From the NCBI GenBank assembly GCA_029251085.1, contig JAQXDZ010000059.1, positions 47,541 to 111,540 on the forward strand: a stretch of DNA of 64,000 nucleotides. The letters run 5' to 3'. This DNA comes from Mariniblastus sp. (lineage in GTDB: Bacteria > Planctomycetota > Planctomycetia > Pirellulales > Pirellulaceae). Shown piece after piece: positions 38,650 through 48,200 of the stretch. The first letter of the stretch is position 1. The number at the start of each line of letters is the position of its first letter. A model generated the notes under the pieces. It made no database searches. It saw nothing but the letters and a program-made list of their open reading frames with translations, and was not told the origin of the DNA. The position numbers and the translations under genes are program-made.

Positions 38650-39561
38650 ATGATCAAATCCATGCTGTTAGGTGTCATTTTCGCCAGTTTTGTCGTGTCC
38701 GCCAATGCTCAGGATTGTGCCGTTCAAGAGCCGCACGAGATGTTTGCCGGGTCAAAAGTCTCAATCGAAACCCTAAAACGTTCGAAAAAAGACGATTCTG
38801 AGACCGCGGAATGGATTCAGCTATTCAACGGAAAAGATCTGACCGGTTGGACGCCAAAAATTCGCGGCCACGAATTGGGGGTCAATTACGGCGATACTTT
38901 TCGGGTCAACGACGGATTGCTGACGGTTTCTTACGATCAGTACAAGCCAGAAGACTTTCTGAGCATGGATGGTAAGAATCGTAAAGACTGGGAAAAATTT
39001 GGCCATCTATTTTACAAAGATACATTTTCCCATTACCTCTTGAGAGTGGAATATCGATTCACTGGCGATCAAGTCGAGAACGGTCCGGGGTGGGCGTTTC
39101 GTAACAACGGTCTGATGCTGCACGGTCAAGATCCCGCGAAGATGAAACTTAACCAGAAGTTTCCAGTTTCAATTGAAGTCCAATTGCTGGGAGCGGGTGA
39201 TACGGGCGAACGAACGACTCTTAATTTATGCACGCCCGGCACAAATGTGGTGATGGATGGGAAATTATTCAAACGCCATTGCACAAGCAGCAATTCGCCT
39301 TCGTTCCGTGGTGACCAGTGGGTCACGGTCGAGGTTGAGGTCCGTGGCAATGATGTAATCCGCCACTGGGTTGATGGTAAAGTGGTATTGGAATACACCA
39401 AACCACAATTAGATGAACGTGATGGGGAGGCTCGTCCGTTTATTGTCGATGGAAATCTAATGCTCGAGAGTGGAACCATTTCTCTGCAGTCTGAGAGCCA
39501 TCCCACTCAGTTTCGTAAAATCGAGTTGAAGAAACTTAGCGATAAGAAAACGCAACAATAA
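38650..39561 (+). CDS. Secreted DUF1080 (3-keto-disaccharide hydrolase-like) protein
   Basis: A 303-residue protein with a signal peptide (LLGVIFASFVVSANAQ). The DUF1080 concanavalin-like fold opens with WIQLFNGKDLTGWTPK, followed by FRVNDGLLTVSYDQY, HYLLRVEYRFTGDQ, SIEVQLLGAGDTGE and DQWVTVEVEVRGNDVIRHWV. The family is greatly expanded in planctomycetes and is linked to polysaccharide breakdown, with some members acting on 3-keto sugars. It stands alone here. A TATACT hexamer at 38592-38597 may be part of its promoter, but no good -35 box is seen. Confidence 0.88.
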   Translation: MIKSMLLGVIFASFVVSANAQDCAVQEPHEMFAGSKVSIETLKRSKKDDSETAEWIQLFNGKDLTGWTPKIRGHELGVNYGDTFRVNDGLLTVSYDQYKPEDFLSMDGKNRKDWEKFGHLFYKDTFSHYLLRVEYRFTGDQVENGPGWAFRNNGLMLHGQDPAKMKLNQKFPVSIEVQLLGAGDTGERTTLNLCTPGTNVVMDGKLFKRHCTSSNSPSFRGDQWVTVEVEVRGNDVIRHWVDGKVVLEYTKPQLDERDGEARPFIVDGNLMLESGTISLQSESHPTQFRKIELKKLSDKKTQQ

Positions 39562-39738
39562 TTTTACGCTCTTGGTTCTCCCCGTTAGGGAGATGCGGCA
39601 AAGGGATGTAACAAAGGTGCGAAGTGTTTTTAATTTGGAACCCTCGCTGAGAATTGCCCTATAGAGGGGCGATGGGGGGGGTGTTATCATAGATCGGGAT
39701 GGGGTCGCCAACGGCCCATAGATAGAACTTTAAAAGGG

Positions 39739-40773
39739 ATGACGAAGATGTCTCAACGACGTGAATGTTTTTTAAGTTTGTCCAATGGTGCGATTTGCAT
39801 TCTGGCGATCTTTTCGCTGATGCTGACGGGGTGTGAGAAAAAGGAAGGCGTCGCCGGTGGAGGCTCTGGCGATACTGGTCGGCAGTTTATCACGGTTGGA
39901 ACTGCGCCTGCCGGTGGTGCATTTGCTCCCGTTGGTAACGCAATTTCGAGCGTTGTCGAGGCTAATAAAGGTGAGCTTAACTGGGTCGTTACAAGTCAGG
40001 GCACCAAAGGAACTCAGGAAAATATTCGGAAACTGGAATCGGGAGATATTGAATTCGGCATGGCTAATGCTGCGATTGCTTACTTTGCAAATCTTGGAGA
40101 GGGGTCTTGGAAAACGCCTCATGCGGTTCGAACCGTTGCGACGTTAGCACCCAATGTCGGGATTTTTGTAACTACCGAAGGATCTGGGATTAAGAAGATC
40201 TCGGACCTGAAGGGTAAGCGTGTAGTACTTGGGCCTGCTGGTGCTGGCTTTGACTACTTCCTCAAGCCCTTGCTCGCAGCGCACGGGGTTACTTATGAAG
40301 ATTTGGGCGATGTGATTCCAGGGAATTACCTTTCCGCTGCAGAGATGTTGTCTGATGGAAAGGCTGATGCAGCATTCATGGGAGGTGCGATTCCGATTCC
40401 TGCCGTCACTCAATTGTGTGCGTCTCAGGACGTCGTATTTATTGAACTCGACAAGAACGCCCCGGAAAAACTGAAGGAGTACCCGTTCTACTTTCCTGTG
40501 CCCGTAAAAGCCGAAGCCTATAGTGATCTTAACGAAGACATGGTGGGCTTAAATGTCGGTAATATGCAATTAATTACACACGAAAAAGTAGATGAAGAGG
40601 TCGTCTATCAATTGACCAAATTAATGTACGAAAACCGCGCCCAGATCGCTGAAAAGCACCCTGCCGGGAAGGCCCTCAACCCTAAGAATGCGACGAAAGA
40701 TACAGGTGTTCCCTTTCACCCAGGCGCGATTAAGTTCTACAAAGAAATTGGTATCTGGCCGAACGCCGAATGA
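39739..40773 (+). CDS. TAXI-family TRAP transporter binding protein (lipoprotein)
   Basis: A 344-residue extracytoplasmic binding protein. A lipobox LMLTGC places the lipidated cysteine at residue 32. TAXI signatures follow: FITVGTAPAGGAFAPVGNAI, ESGDIEFGMANAAIAYFA and GKRVVLGPAGAGFDYFLKPL. It captures a substrate, probably a small organic acid or amino acid such as glutamate, for the adjacent permease. The start may be ATG 39739 or the in-frame ATG 39748, which has better spacing from GGG. The permease starts 87 bp downstream. Confidence 0.9.
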   Translation: MTKMSQRRECFLSLSNGAICILAIFSLMLTGCEKKEGVAGGGSGDTGRQFITVGTAPAGGAFAPVGNAISSVVEANKGELNWVVTSQGTKGTQENIRKLESGDIEFGMANAAIAYFANLGEGSWKTPHAVRTVATLAPNVGIFVTTEGSGIKKISDLKGKRVVLGPAGAGFDYFLKPLLAAHGVTYEDLGDVIPGNYLSAAEMLSDGKADAAFMGGAIPIPAVTQLCASQDVVFIELDKNAPEKLKEYPFYFPVPVKAEAYSDLNEDMVGLNVGNMQLITHEKVDEEVVYQLTKLMYENRAQIAEKHPAGKALNPKNATKDTGVPFHPGAIKFYKEIGIWPNAE

Positions 40774-40860
40774 CGAACGTTGCACTTTTGCTTGGCAAAC
40801 ACACTTTCGATTGCTTGCTGATGGCTTACTGAAAACACAATCAACCAATCGCCTCCATCC

Positions 40861-42801
40861 ATGACTGATCGTTTCGCATCCAGCAAGAATTTTGTCTATT
40901 GCGTGTTGGCGGTTGTGTTGTCGTTATTTGTGTTGGCCGCAGCTAACTTCAACCTCTTTGATCCACAACCCAACCTCGCCATGTTTGGGATGTTGGGATT
41001 GCTACTCGTGTTTCTCAGTCGACCTCTGGTCAAGGAGAAACCAGACTGGCGATTTGGTCGCGCAATTGACATTGGCTTGATGCTGTTAACCGTTGCCGTT
41101 TTTGGTTACATCTTTGTGCAGAGTGAGCAAAGACTGGAAAGGTTTTGGGTCGATGGTATCCTTTTAGGGGATCGTGCGGGAAATGAAAAACCTTTTGATT
41201 TTTTCATCGCTGGAACCGGGCTGGTTCTAATTCTTGAAGCTACGCGAAGAGCGATCGGCTGGACGTTGCCGATTCTTTGCAGCCTGTTTATTGCCTACGC
41301 GATTTTTGGAGCCAGTATGCCGGACTGGCTGTTCCCGCATCGTGGTTCTTCCTGGGGGCAAATTGCTCAAAAGTCTTTTTTGCAATCAGGCGGTGTGTTC
41401 GGCGTAGCGCTGAAAGTAATGTTTAATTACGTCTTCTTGTTCGTTTTGTTTGGAACGTTACTTGAGCAGACTGGTGCGACGGCTTACGTCATAAAACTTG
41501 CTCGAAACTTATTTAAGAACAGCTCTGGCGGGCCTGCAAAAGTAGCTGTTGTGAGTAGCGGATTGATGGGCTCACTTTCTGGAAGCGCTGTTGCCAATAC
41601 GGCTACAACCGGTACGTTTACGATCCCATTGATGAAAAGCTCCGGGTTTGATTCAGAGTCCGCTGCGGGAGTCGAGGCGGCTGCGAGCTCCGGAGGGGCT
41701 TTGATGCCTCCGATCATGGGTGCCGGTGCCTATATGATGCTTGAGTTGGTTGAGCCAGCGGTGACCTATGTTGAAATTATTAAGGCCGCACTGATCCCCG
41801 CAATTTTGTATTACACGGCTTTGCTGTTGACCGTGCACTTCCATTCCAAGCGAATAGGTGCCGACGCGGAGAGCGAGCTTGAGCCTGAGTCAGAGAGCCC
41901 GATGTCAGCATATCAGGGTTTTGTTTTCTTCGGAGCTTTCGTGATTTTAATAGCGATGCTCCTTACTGGTTTTACGCCCTACCGATCCGTTAGCGTGAGT
42001 CTTATTGGGATTTTAGTTTTGAGTCAATTCAGTGAGTTGACTCGCTTGAGTTTTCCCAAAGTCATCCAGGCGTTGGTGGGTGCGGCGAAAGGGGGGATGG
42101 CACTAATCGTTGCGGCATCCTGCGTCGGAATCATTTTAGGTGTGGTTGATTTGACTGGTTTAGGGGCGTCCTTGCCTGCCAAGATTCAAGCCTTTGCGAA
42201 CGACAGTGCAATTTTAGCGCTGCTGTTATTGATGGTGTCTACGATTGTTCTGGGGATGGGCTTGCCTTCCGCTGTCTGTTATCTCCTGATGGCAATCTTG
42301 GTAGGGTCGGTATTGACGACGTTAAAAACGCCCCCGCTCGCTGCACATTTGTTTATTTTTTACTTTGGAATGATGTCGATGGTCACTCCGCCCGTCGCCT
42401 TGGCTGCTTACGCGGCGGCGGCGATTGCGAAGGCAGACGTGATGAAGGCTGCGTTTTCCGCTTTTCGATTTGCCTTGGTGGGGTTCGCACTTCCTTTTGC
42501 TTTTGTCCTGAAACCCGAATTGCTGATGCTGACGATCAATAATGAAGCGGCGCCGCCGGGAATGATCGTGATGATGGTGGGCATTACTCTGGTTGGCATC
42601 CTTGGCCTTGCAGCCTCGATTGCTGGATTTGCCTTTAAGTCGTTGTCATTTCCGTTGAGAAGTGTTTTGCTGGTCCTCAGTCTGTTGGTTTTCTTCACCC
42701 GGTGGCAGGATTGGCAGATCGCGGTTCAGTTGGCTGCGGCAGGGTTAATCTTAGTCCTCATGGCAGTCAATTTTTCAGGTGCGAGAACGGCACGCACGTG
42801 A
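40861..42801 (+). CDS. TRAP transporter fused permease (small and large subunits)
   Basis: A 646-residue protein with about 16 or more membrane segments. The N-terminal third corresponds to the DctQ-like subunit and the rest to DctM: SSGLMGSLSGSAVANTATTG, AASSGGALMPPIMGAGAYMM, VLGMGLPSAVCYLLMAILVG and FGMMSMVTPPVALAAYAAAA. This 4TM/12TM fusion is the form that pairs with TAXI-type binding proteins. It uses an ion gradient for uptake. It begins with ATG and forms a two-gene unit with the binding protein. Confidence 0.92.
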   Translation: MTDRFASSKNFVYCVLAVVLSLFVLAAANFNLFDPQPNLAMFGMLGLLLVFLSRPLVKEKPDWRFGRAIDIGLMLLTVAVFGYIFVQSEQRLERFWVDGILLGDRAGNEKPFDFFIAGTGLVLILEATRRAIGWTLPILCSLFIAYAIFGASMPDWLFPHRGSSWGQIAQKSFLQSGGVFGVALKVMFNYVFLFVLFGTLLEQTGATAYVIKLARNLFKNSSGGPAKVAVVSSGLMGSLSGSAVANTATTGTFTIPLMKSSGFDSESAAGVEAAASSGGALMPPIMGAGAYMMLELVEPAVTYVEIIKAALIPAILYYTALLLTVHFHSKRIGADAESELEPESESPMSAYQGFVFFGAFVILIAMLLTGFTPYRSVSVSLIGILVLSQFSELTRLSFPKVIQALVGAAKGGMALIVAASCVGIILGVVDLTGLGASLPAKIQAFANDSAILALLLLMVSTIVLGMGLPSAVCYLLMAILVGSVLTTLKTPPLAAHLFIFYFGMMSMVTPPVALAAYAAAAIAKADVMKAAFSAFRFALVGFALPFAFVLKPELLMLTINNEAAPPGMIVMMVGITLVGILGLAASIAGFAFKSLSFPLRSVLLVLSLLVFFTRWQDWQIAVQLAAAGLILVLMAVNFSGARTART

Positions 42802-42834
42802 GCAACAGTTTGCTTTCTGAACTCTAGATTTTTC

Positions 42835-44751
42835 TTAGTCCTCGTTCTCGGTCCACACCGTCAAATAACCGGAAATGGATTCGACGTATTCGAAGAACTC
42901 TCGGTAAAACTCATCAATTCCGAGCGTGGAACTGTCGCCAATCACGATCAGTTTTCGACGTGCCCGGGTTAGAGCGACGTTCATCCGCCGGCGATCTGCC
43001 AGAAAGCCAATCTCGTTTTGCGAATTACTTCTCACCAGTGAGATAACGACTGCCTCTTTTTCCCGGCCCTGAAACCCATCGACGGTGTCGACTTCTGGCC
43101 CCTCGCCTGCGAAGAGATCCCGAAGCAATCGAACTTGTGCGGCATAAGGAGCGATTACAGCAATGTCTTTTTTAGGCAGGCCAGCATCGAGCAGCGTCTG
43201 GACTTTCTTGACAACTAGGTTGGCTTCGTTGGGGTTTCTTTTACTCAGCCCATTGGGTTCTAATTCTTCATCCCAGCCAGCTCCTGCGGTATCGATGAAG
43301 CTCATGATTTGGCCGGAGAACTCGGAGGGGTCAATTCCATCGATTTCATGGAGTGTGTGGTCCACAACCGAAGGATGGGCTTTTAATTCATTTTGGTAGA
43401 ACTGCGATGATGAAAAATTCATGATTTGATGGTGCATTCGGTACTGAACTGTCAGCATCTTTGCAACGTCATCGCCATATAGTTCTATTTGCCGCTCCAT
43501 CATGCTTTTGGCAAAACCTTGTTGCGCAGCTTCGCTGGAGAGAACCGTAGGGGGTAATTGTTGGTGATCACCAGCAAGCACGACTCTGTCTGATCGCAAA
43601 AGTGGAACCCAGCAACCCGGTTCGGTGCTCTGGCACGCCTCGTCGATCACAGCGAGGTCGAACCATCGATCCGCAAGGGTGTCAGGATTGAAAGTTGTCG
43701 TAGCACAAATCACATCTGCCTGATCGAGAATTGAACTGATCGCCTGGCGTTCTAACCGTTTGGCATCAGCCATCAATCGTTTTGCTTCTCGTTTCATGCT
43801 TTCGCGAGCACCACGTTGGGGTTTCGCACGTGTCCATTTTTCTGATTGGCGAAACAGCGCTTCCGCTTCTCGAATCATATCTTTAATGACGGCGGTGTTC
43901 TCGTGTTGTTCGACGATTCCATCAAGTGAGTAGTTACGAAGGCGTTCTGTAATTCGAGCGGGGTGGCCGATCCTGACTACCCGCGTGCCGGCCCGTACGA
44001 GTCGGTCTAGTAAATTGTCGACTGCAGTATTGCTCGGTGCGCAGGCAAGCACTTTCTCTGACCGGTGAACCGCTTGGACAATAAGTTCGGCAACGGTGGT
44101 GGTTTTACCCGTCCCGGGCGGCCCGTGGATGATTGCCAGATCTTCAGCAGACAATGCAAATTTGACGGCTGCTTTTTGTGATTCATTCAACTCGCTTTTG
44201 AAATCGATTTCGAACGGCTTGGTTGTGAATCGCGGCTGTTTTTCCCCCATTAAAATCGCGCGGAGATGTCCCAGTCGGCCACGGGAGTCTTTCGCTGTCA
44301 TGATGGCAGCAAGCTGCCTCTGACGTGTTACTTCATCCGCTGTAAGATCGATTCGGAATACATCGCCACGAGGAATACGATTAAGGGCAATTTGGATTGA
44401 GTCGTTTCGCTTGCGACTGACAACGCCGGTCTCCGATTTTCCATCTCGTTGGAATGGCGAAACCACCACCGGTGCTCCAACGCGAAGTCGGTGCCAGGGC
44501 ATCCGCAGGGTCTCATTTCGACGTTTAAAGGTTACAAGTTGGTGCCCGCCAAGCCCTCTTACATCATCGGTGACGACAACGTCGAGAATCGTTTCCCCGG
44601 ATTTTTCGGCATCGCCGGTATTTTGGATTCGGCGCCGCTCCTCCATTCTTTTGATTTCTGCGGCAGATTCCATGGCGAGCCATTCCGCCATGTCGACAAA
44701 GTGTTTTTCAGGTTCAGCCGATGTAGATTTGAGTCGTCTTCGAGATGACAT
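42835..44751 (-). CDS. Upf1/IGHMBP2-like superfamily 1 helicase
   Basis: A 638-residue helicase. A beta-barrel N-terminal region (ISMKR-like basic and acidic stretches) precedes IIHGPPGTGKTTTVAELIVQ (Walker A), VLACAPSNTAVDNLLDRLVR (motif Ia), FDLAVIDEACQSTEPGCWVP (DEAC Walker B), GDHQQLPPTV (motif III), VDTVDGFQGREKEAVVISLV and RMNVALTRARRKLIVIGD (motifs V-VI). Such enzymes unwind RNA or DNA 5' to 3'; the bacterial role is poorly known. It is convergent with the TRAP permease and lies 47 bp after the symporter gene. Confidence 0.88.
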   Translation of the reverse strand: MSSRRRLKSTSAEPEKHFVDMAEWLAMESAAEIKRMEERRRIQNTGDAEKSGETILDVVVTDDVRGLGGHQLVTFKRRNETLRMPWHRLRVGAPVVVSPFQRDGKSETGVVSRKRNDSIQIALNRIPRGDVFRIDLTADEVTRQRQLAAIMTAKDSRGRLGHLRAILMGEKQPRFTTKPFEIDFKSELNESQKAAVKFALSAEDLAIIHGPPGTGKTTTVAELIVQAVHRSEKVLACAPSNTAVDNLLDRLVRAGTRVVRIGHPARITERLRNYSLDGIVEQHENTAVIKDMIREAEALFRQSEKWTRAKPQRGARESMKREAKRLMADAKRLERQAISSILDQADVICATTTFNPDTLADRWFDLAVIDEACQSTEPGCWVPLLRSDRVVLAGDHQQLPPTVLSSEAAQQGFAKSMMERQIELYGDDVAKMLTVQYRMHHQIMNFSSSQFYQNELKAHPSVVDHTLHEIDGIDPSEFSGQIMSFIDTAGAGWDEELEPNGLSKRNPNEANLVVKKVQTLLDAGLPKKDIAVIAPYAAQVRLLRDLFAGEGPEVDTVDGFQGREKEAVVISLVRSNSQNEIGFLADRRRMNVALTRARRKLIVIGDSSTLGIDEFYREFFEYVESISGYLTVWTENED

Positions 44752-44798
44752 TGGTGACGGAAGGCTTTCAGTTTGTGTCAGGCTGTCGTTGCTTAAGT

Positions 44799-46346
44799 TT
44801 AAGAACGAAAGAACTTATCGAGTGTTTTTTGAGAGGGTGGCGGCGTGATGAACGATGTAACGAGCATGGCCACGGTCGAGCAGAGAATGATGGCAACCAC
44901 TGGCATGAGGGGATACTCACTGCCAAAAGGGGAAAGCGCAAACTCGGTGTTTGCACCGTAGCCGGATTGTTGGAATAAATAGAGCCAACTCCCCACCATC
45001 GCCAGGGTTCCCGAAAGAGCGCCGGCGGCGGTCAATCGTTTCCAGTAAAGCGCGGCAAATACGATTGGAAATAGACCTGCAAAACCACTAAAGCACCAGA
45101 CCGCCATCGTAAAGACACTGCGATAGCCTTGAAGGCTAAGGACATAAGTGATTCCTACGATAAGGATGACGAAGATTCGTGCAATCCAAACTTGACGTTT
45201 TTCAGATATCTTTGACTCGTCGAGATAGTGAAGGACGATATCGTTCGTGAAAATTGAGCCGATGCATAGAAATTGGCTGTCGAGCGAAGACATGATCGCG
45301 GCTAAAATTCCGGCGGAGAGTAGCCCCCCCATGAATGCCCCAATTTCATTGTTTACCAAGTAAGGTAGGACATCATTCGGTCGAATATCGGGAAGGTCAA
45401 CCGTCGTTCCCCAAACTCCAATCAAGACGCAGGGAACCCAAACAATCATGATAAAAATTGGATGGCAGATGACGGGTACTTTGAAGCTTGCAGAACTCTT
45501 TGCCGTTAACCAGTGCTGGAACAGATGCGGGAACATGGCGACCGAAAGAGGAATGCACATGTAGCTCAAAAACAGTGTTTGACTCATGCCCGCCCGGGTT
45601 AACTTCGAAGACGGCACTTTGGCAGTGACATTTTTCAAGCTTTCGAGCAATGTTTGCCCTTCTCCTAAGCGGTTAGCGAGCATCACAAAAGTGACAACGC
45701 CAAGCCCCATGAAAACGGTGGTCTGAAACGCGTTCGCCCAAGCGGTGCCACGCATTCCACCAAAGAATACGTAAATTAAAACCACGCCACAGATCAAAAG
45801 CGAACCGTATTGAGGCGGGATGGATCCGTTTTCTGAAAGGCCAAGATTTGGGAAAGCTCCTTCGGTTAGGACGGCAATCACGCCTCCGCCAGCCATGACT
45901 CCAATCAACAGATAGGGGATGATCAGACCTACGAGGATTGGAAACAGGATCAGACCGATCAGATCACTTTCGAGACGATCACGGAAGAACTGAATTTGAG
46001 TTGAGTAACCATGTTTCCTCCCGAAGCGGTAGATTTTTACTCCGATAAGGAAAAAGCAAAGGGAATGGATGATTCCACTACTCGATGCGAGCATGCCGTA
46101 TACGCCAATCCCTTTTTTGAATGCTTCGCCTGATGAACCAACCAATGCGAAGGCGGTCATCGTGGTTCCGAACATGCTCATCAATAACAAGAACGGCCCG
46201 ATGGAGTGACTGGCAAGCAGGTAGTCGTCTTTGGTGCCGCGAAATAGTCGACTCGCGAAAAATCCCAATCCAAGCAGAAGCCCAAGATAGACTAAAATAA
46301 TCGAAAAGCGGATTTGACCATCGTTCATCGCGAGTAGATAGCTCAT
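44799..46346 (-). CDS. Sodium:solute symporter (SSS family)
   Basis: A 515-residue membrane protein with about 13 segments. It has SSS-family signatures GFFASRLFRGTKDDYLLASH, LLMSMFGTTMTAFALVGSSG, FFGGMRGTAWANAFQT and GLLSAGILAAIMSSLDSQFL. It takes up an organic solute with sodium; the substrate is not evident. The ATG overlaps the stop codon of the preceding small membrane protein gene (ATGA), so the pair is translationally coupled. Confidence 0.9.
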   Translation of the reverse strand: MSYLLAMNDGQIRFSIILVYLGLLLGLGFFASRLFRGTKDDYLLASHSIGPFLLLMSMFGTTMTAFALVGSSGEAFKKGIGVYGMLASSSGIIHSLCFFLIGVKIYRFGRKHGYSTQIQFFRDRLESDLIGLILFPILVGLIIPYLLIGVMAGGGVIAVLTEGAFPNLGLSENGSIPPQYGSLLICGVVLIYVFFGGMRGTAWANAFQTTVFMGLGVVTFVMLANRLGEGQTLLESLKNVTAKVPSSKLTRAGMSQTLFLSYMCIPLSVAMFPHLFQHWLTAKSSASFKVPVICHPIFIMIVWVPCVLIGVWGTTVDLPDIRPNDVLPYLVNNEIGAFMGGLLSAGILAAIMSSLDSQFLCIGSIFTNDIVLHYLDESKISEKRQVWIARIFVILIVGITYVLSLQGYRSVFTMAVWCFSGFAGLFPIVFAALYWKRLTAAGALSGTLAMVGSWLYLFQQSGYGANTEFALSPFGSEYPLMPVVAIILCSTVAMLVTSFITPPPSQKTLDKFFRS

Positions 46347-46573
46347 GCTTGCTCTCCCGATTCGGAGGCTTGCTCATCAGCCGTGTCGATCTCAGGCGGC
46401 CAGGCAAAAGTGCATGCGAACCACCAAACAAATGCCGCACCTAATGAAATACCGATGTGATAGGTAAGGCCGATTGGTAGGAAGCCAAAGGAAAGTTCTT
46501 CCCGGTTCCAATTCCAAAAATCCTGATGAAGAACCAAGAGGCTTAACACCATCAAAATAATTACTAATCTCAT
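46343..46573 (-). CDS. Small membrane protein coupled to the SSS symporter (DUF3311-like)
   Basis: About 76 residues with two hydrophobic segments (LVIILMVLSLLVL and GISLGAAFVWWFACTFAW) and an acidic tail (EIDTADEQASESGE). Small two-segment proteins of the DUF3311/YhdT type often precede SSS transporters and are thought to be accessory subunits. The 4-bp overlap with the symporter supports this. The ATG at 46573 is preferred; a GTG at 46603 would add ten residues. Confidence 0.72.
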   Translation of the reverse strand: MRLVIILMVLSLLVLHQDFWNWNREELSFGFLPIGLTYHIGISLGAAFVWWFACTFAWPPEIDTADEQASESGEQA

Positions 46574-46760
46574 TGTCGTGTCCGTTGAAAGGGGGATCAG
46601 CACGTCGGATTAGTTTAAACCACGGCACTTTGGGTAAATAGCACCCGACTGACCGAAAATTAAGAATCGAAAGTCAGGGTTAGTTTGCCGTGTATTTTCA
46701 AACATCGAAATCGAAAAGAACGTTCTCTTCAGTAGCCCAGGAACACAATTTTGAGCTGGA

Positions 46761-47450
46761 TCAGTCGTGAAAGGTGACGGCGATGTTGCCTGAAAAACAA
46801 ACCTCGGCATCATGATTGGGTTTTCGCGGACGGTCATTGTAAACACCGCAGTAGAGTAGCCGCCCGTCTGCGAGTTTGGTGTACTTGGCAGGTAAAGGAG
46901 CCGGGTCTAACTGTGTCTCGACGAGCTTCACTGATTCGTGATCATTCGGATTGACATCGGGGAAGTTGATATTCACCCAACGGCGTGGCGGAAAGGGCTG
47001 TTCCATCAATTGAGGCAGAATGTTTTTCGCCATTCGAACTGTCTTTGACCAATCGAATGGCTGCTTGAATTTTCGAAGGTGTTGCGACAACGCGATCGCG
47101 GGGCAACCAAAGAGGCTGGCTTCTCTCGCTGCGGCAACCGTTCCTGAGACACAGGTGTCCGCGCCTAGGTTTGCTCCTTTGTTCACACCTGAGAGCACCC
47201 AGTCAAATTCAACGTCGAGTTGTGTCATCGCAACACGAACGCAGTCTGCAGGCGTGCCATCGAGGGCGTAAGAGCGTTCTTGTTTTTGCTGGAACCGCAT
47301 GGGCCGTTCAAACGTCAATTGGTGAGAGATTCCTGACATCGGTTTCTCAGGAGCCACAATCCACGTTTCACCAAATTGCTGAGCCACCTCTTCTAAAGCA
47401 AGGAGGCCCTCAAATCCCCACCCATCGTCATTGGTCAGAAGAATTTTCAT
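46761..47450 (-). CDS. surE: 5'/3'-nucleotidase SurE
   Basis: A 229-residue phosphatase with MKILLTNDDGWGFEGLLALE (metal-binding DD), the segment WIVAPEKPMSGISHQLTF, and VLSGVNKGANLGADTCVSGT containing the conserved asparagine. It dephosphorylates nucleoside monophosphates and short polyphosphate in the cytoplasm. It is slightly shorter than E. coli SurE (253). It is the last gene of the leftward group with the chorismate-lyase-like, prenyl synthase and cyclase genes, 36 bp after the first of these. Confidence 0.93.
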   Translation of the reverse strand: MKILLTNDDGWGFEGLLALEEVAQQFGETWIVAPEKPMSGISHQLTFERPMRFQQKQERSYALDGTPADCVRVAMTQLDVEFDWVLSGVNKGANLGADTCVSGTVAAAREASLFGCPAIALSQHLRKFKQPFDWSKTVRMAKNILPQLMEQPFPPRRWVNINFPDVNPNDHESVKLVETQLDPAPLPAKYTKLADGRLLYCGVYNDRPRKPNHDAEVCFSGNIAVTFHD

Positions 47451-47486
47451 AGATCAGTTTGAGTGGGCGATTGGCGTGTTGGAAGA

Positions 47487-48053
47487 TTAAGGGGCGGGAG
47501 TCGGGGGGCATTCACTGACAACTTCGAGCAGTTCAATTGCTGGAGAACCGTTGCAGTAAATAAGGGCTGTTCTGCCATAGCATAAAGAACCGGTCTCCAG
47601 TCCAAGCATGTTTGCCAGTTCCTCACCGCACTCAATTTTCAGCAAGCTCAGTAATTTGACTGTCCGCAGCACATCGTGGTTAATTAAGATTCGGCCGAGA
47701 GGCGTTTCCAGTTTTTCGATTTCATCCTGCACCATCTTGGTGAGATACGCTTTGTTAATTCTCACGATGCCAAACTGAACCACGCAGTCATCGGACTGAC
47801 GCTTAAGCAATATTTTTCGCGAGTAATAATTTTCGTCCGTGCGGGTTTCCATGACGACGACATCAACCGAGCACTGATGTCGCTTTTCGACCGTTACCGT
47901 CATGTGTTGGTCGTGGGCCAGAAGCGACCGTCCAACCGTGGAAAGTTGATCGGCTTCGACTTGTTGGAAAACGCCTAGATCGTTTGCATCTTGATAGAAC
48001 AAGCCAACCAGTTGTTCCAGTTCGACATCCGCAGATTGTGGTGTTTTATCCAT
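47487..48053 (-). CDS. Chorismate-lyase/UbiC-fold protein (DUF98-like)
   Basis: A 188-residue cytoplasmic protein. The pattern LLAHDQHMTVTVEKRHQCSV, then SRKILLKRQSDDC, TPLGRILINHDVLRT and YGRTALIYCNGSPAIELLE fits the UbiC/UTRA/DUF98 fold. In UbiC the G-R-I-L region and a late glutamate (here in AIELLE) line the pocket where chorismate is cleaved to 4-hydroxybenzoate and pyruvate. Overall similarity is distant, so a ligand-binding or other lyase role is possible. It lies between the DUF116-prenyl synthase and surE, which makes an aromatic prenyl acceptor conceivable but unproven. Confidence 0.6.
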   Translation of the reverse strand: MDKTPQSADVELEQLVGLFYQDANDLGVFQQVEADQLSTVGRSLLAHDQHMTVTVEKRHQCSVDVVVMETRTDENYYSRKILLKRQSDDCVVQFGIVRINKAYLTKMVQDEIEKLETPLGRILINHDVLRTVKLLSLLKIECGEELANMLGLETGSLCYGRTALIYCNGSPAIELLEVVSECPPTPAP

Positions 48054-48149
48054 AGATCATAAATCGTGAGTTGCCGGGATGAGTTGGTGCCGTCTGGAAA
48101 AGAATCAAGTAAATCTGGAGCGTTCAATTTCTATGGTCGAGGTGACGTT

Positions 48150-48200
48150 CCAATTAAGACGATTGACCAATTAAGACGATTGGCCAATAGAGACAATGGG
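48150..48200. repeat. Three tandem 17-bp repeats at the prenyl synthase stop codon
   Basis: Unit CCAATTAAGACGATTGA (48150-48166) is repeated with one change (48167-48183) and again more diverged (48184-48200). The array spans the stop codon of the DUF116-prenyl synthase gene, so the last coding residues derive from the repeat. Confidence 0.85.
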
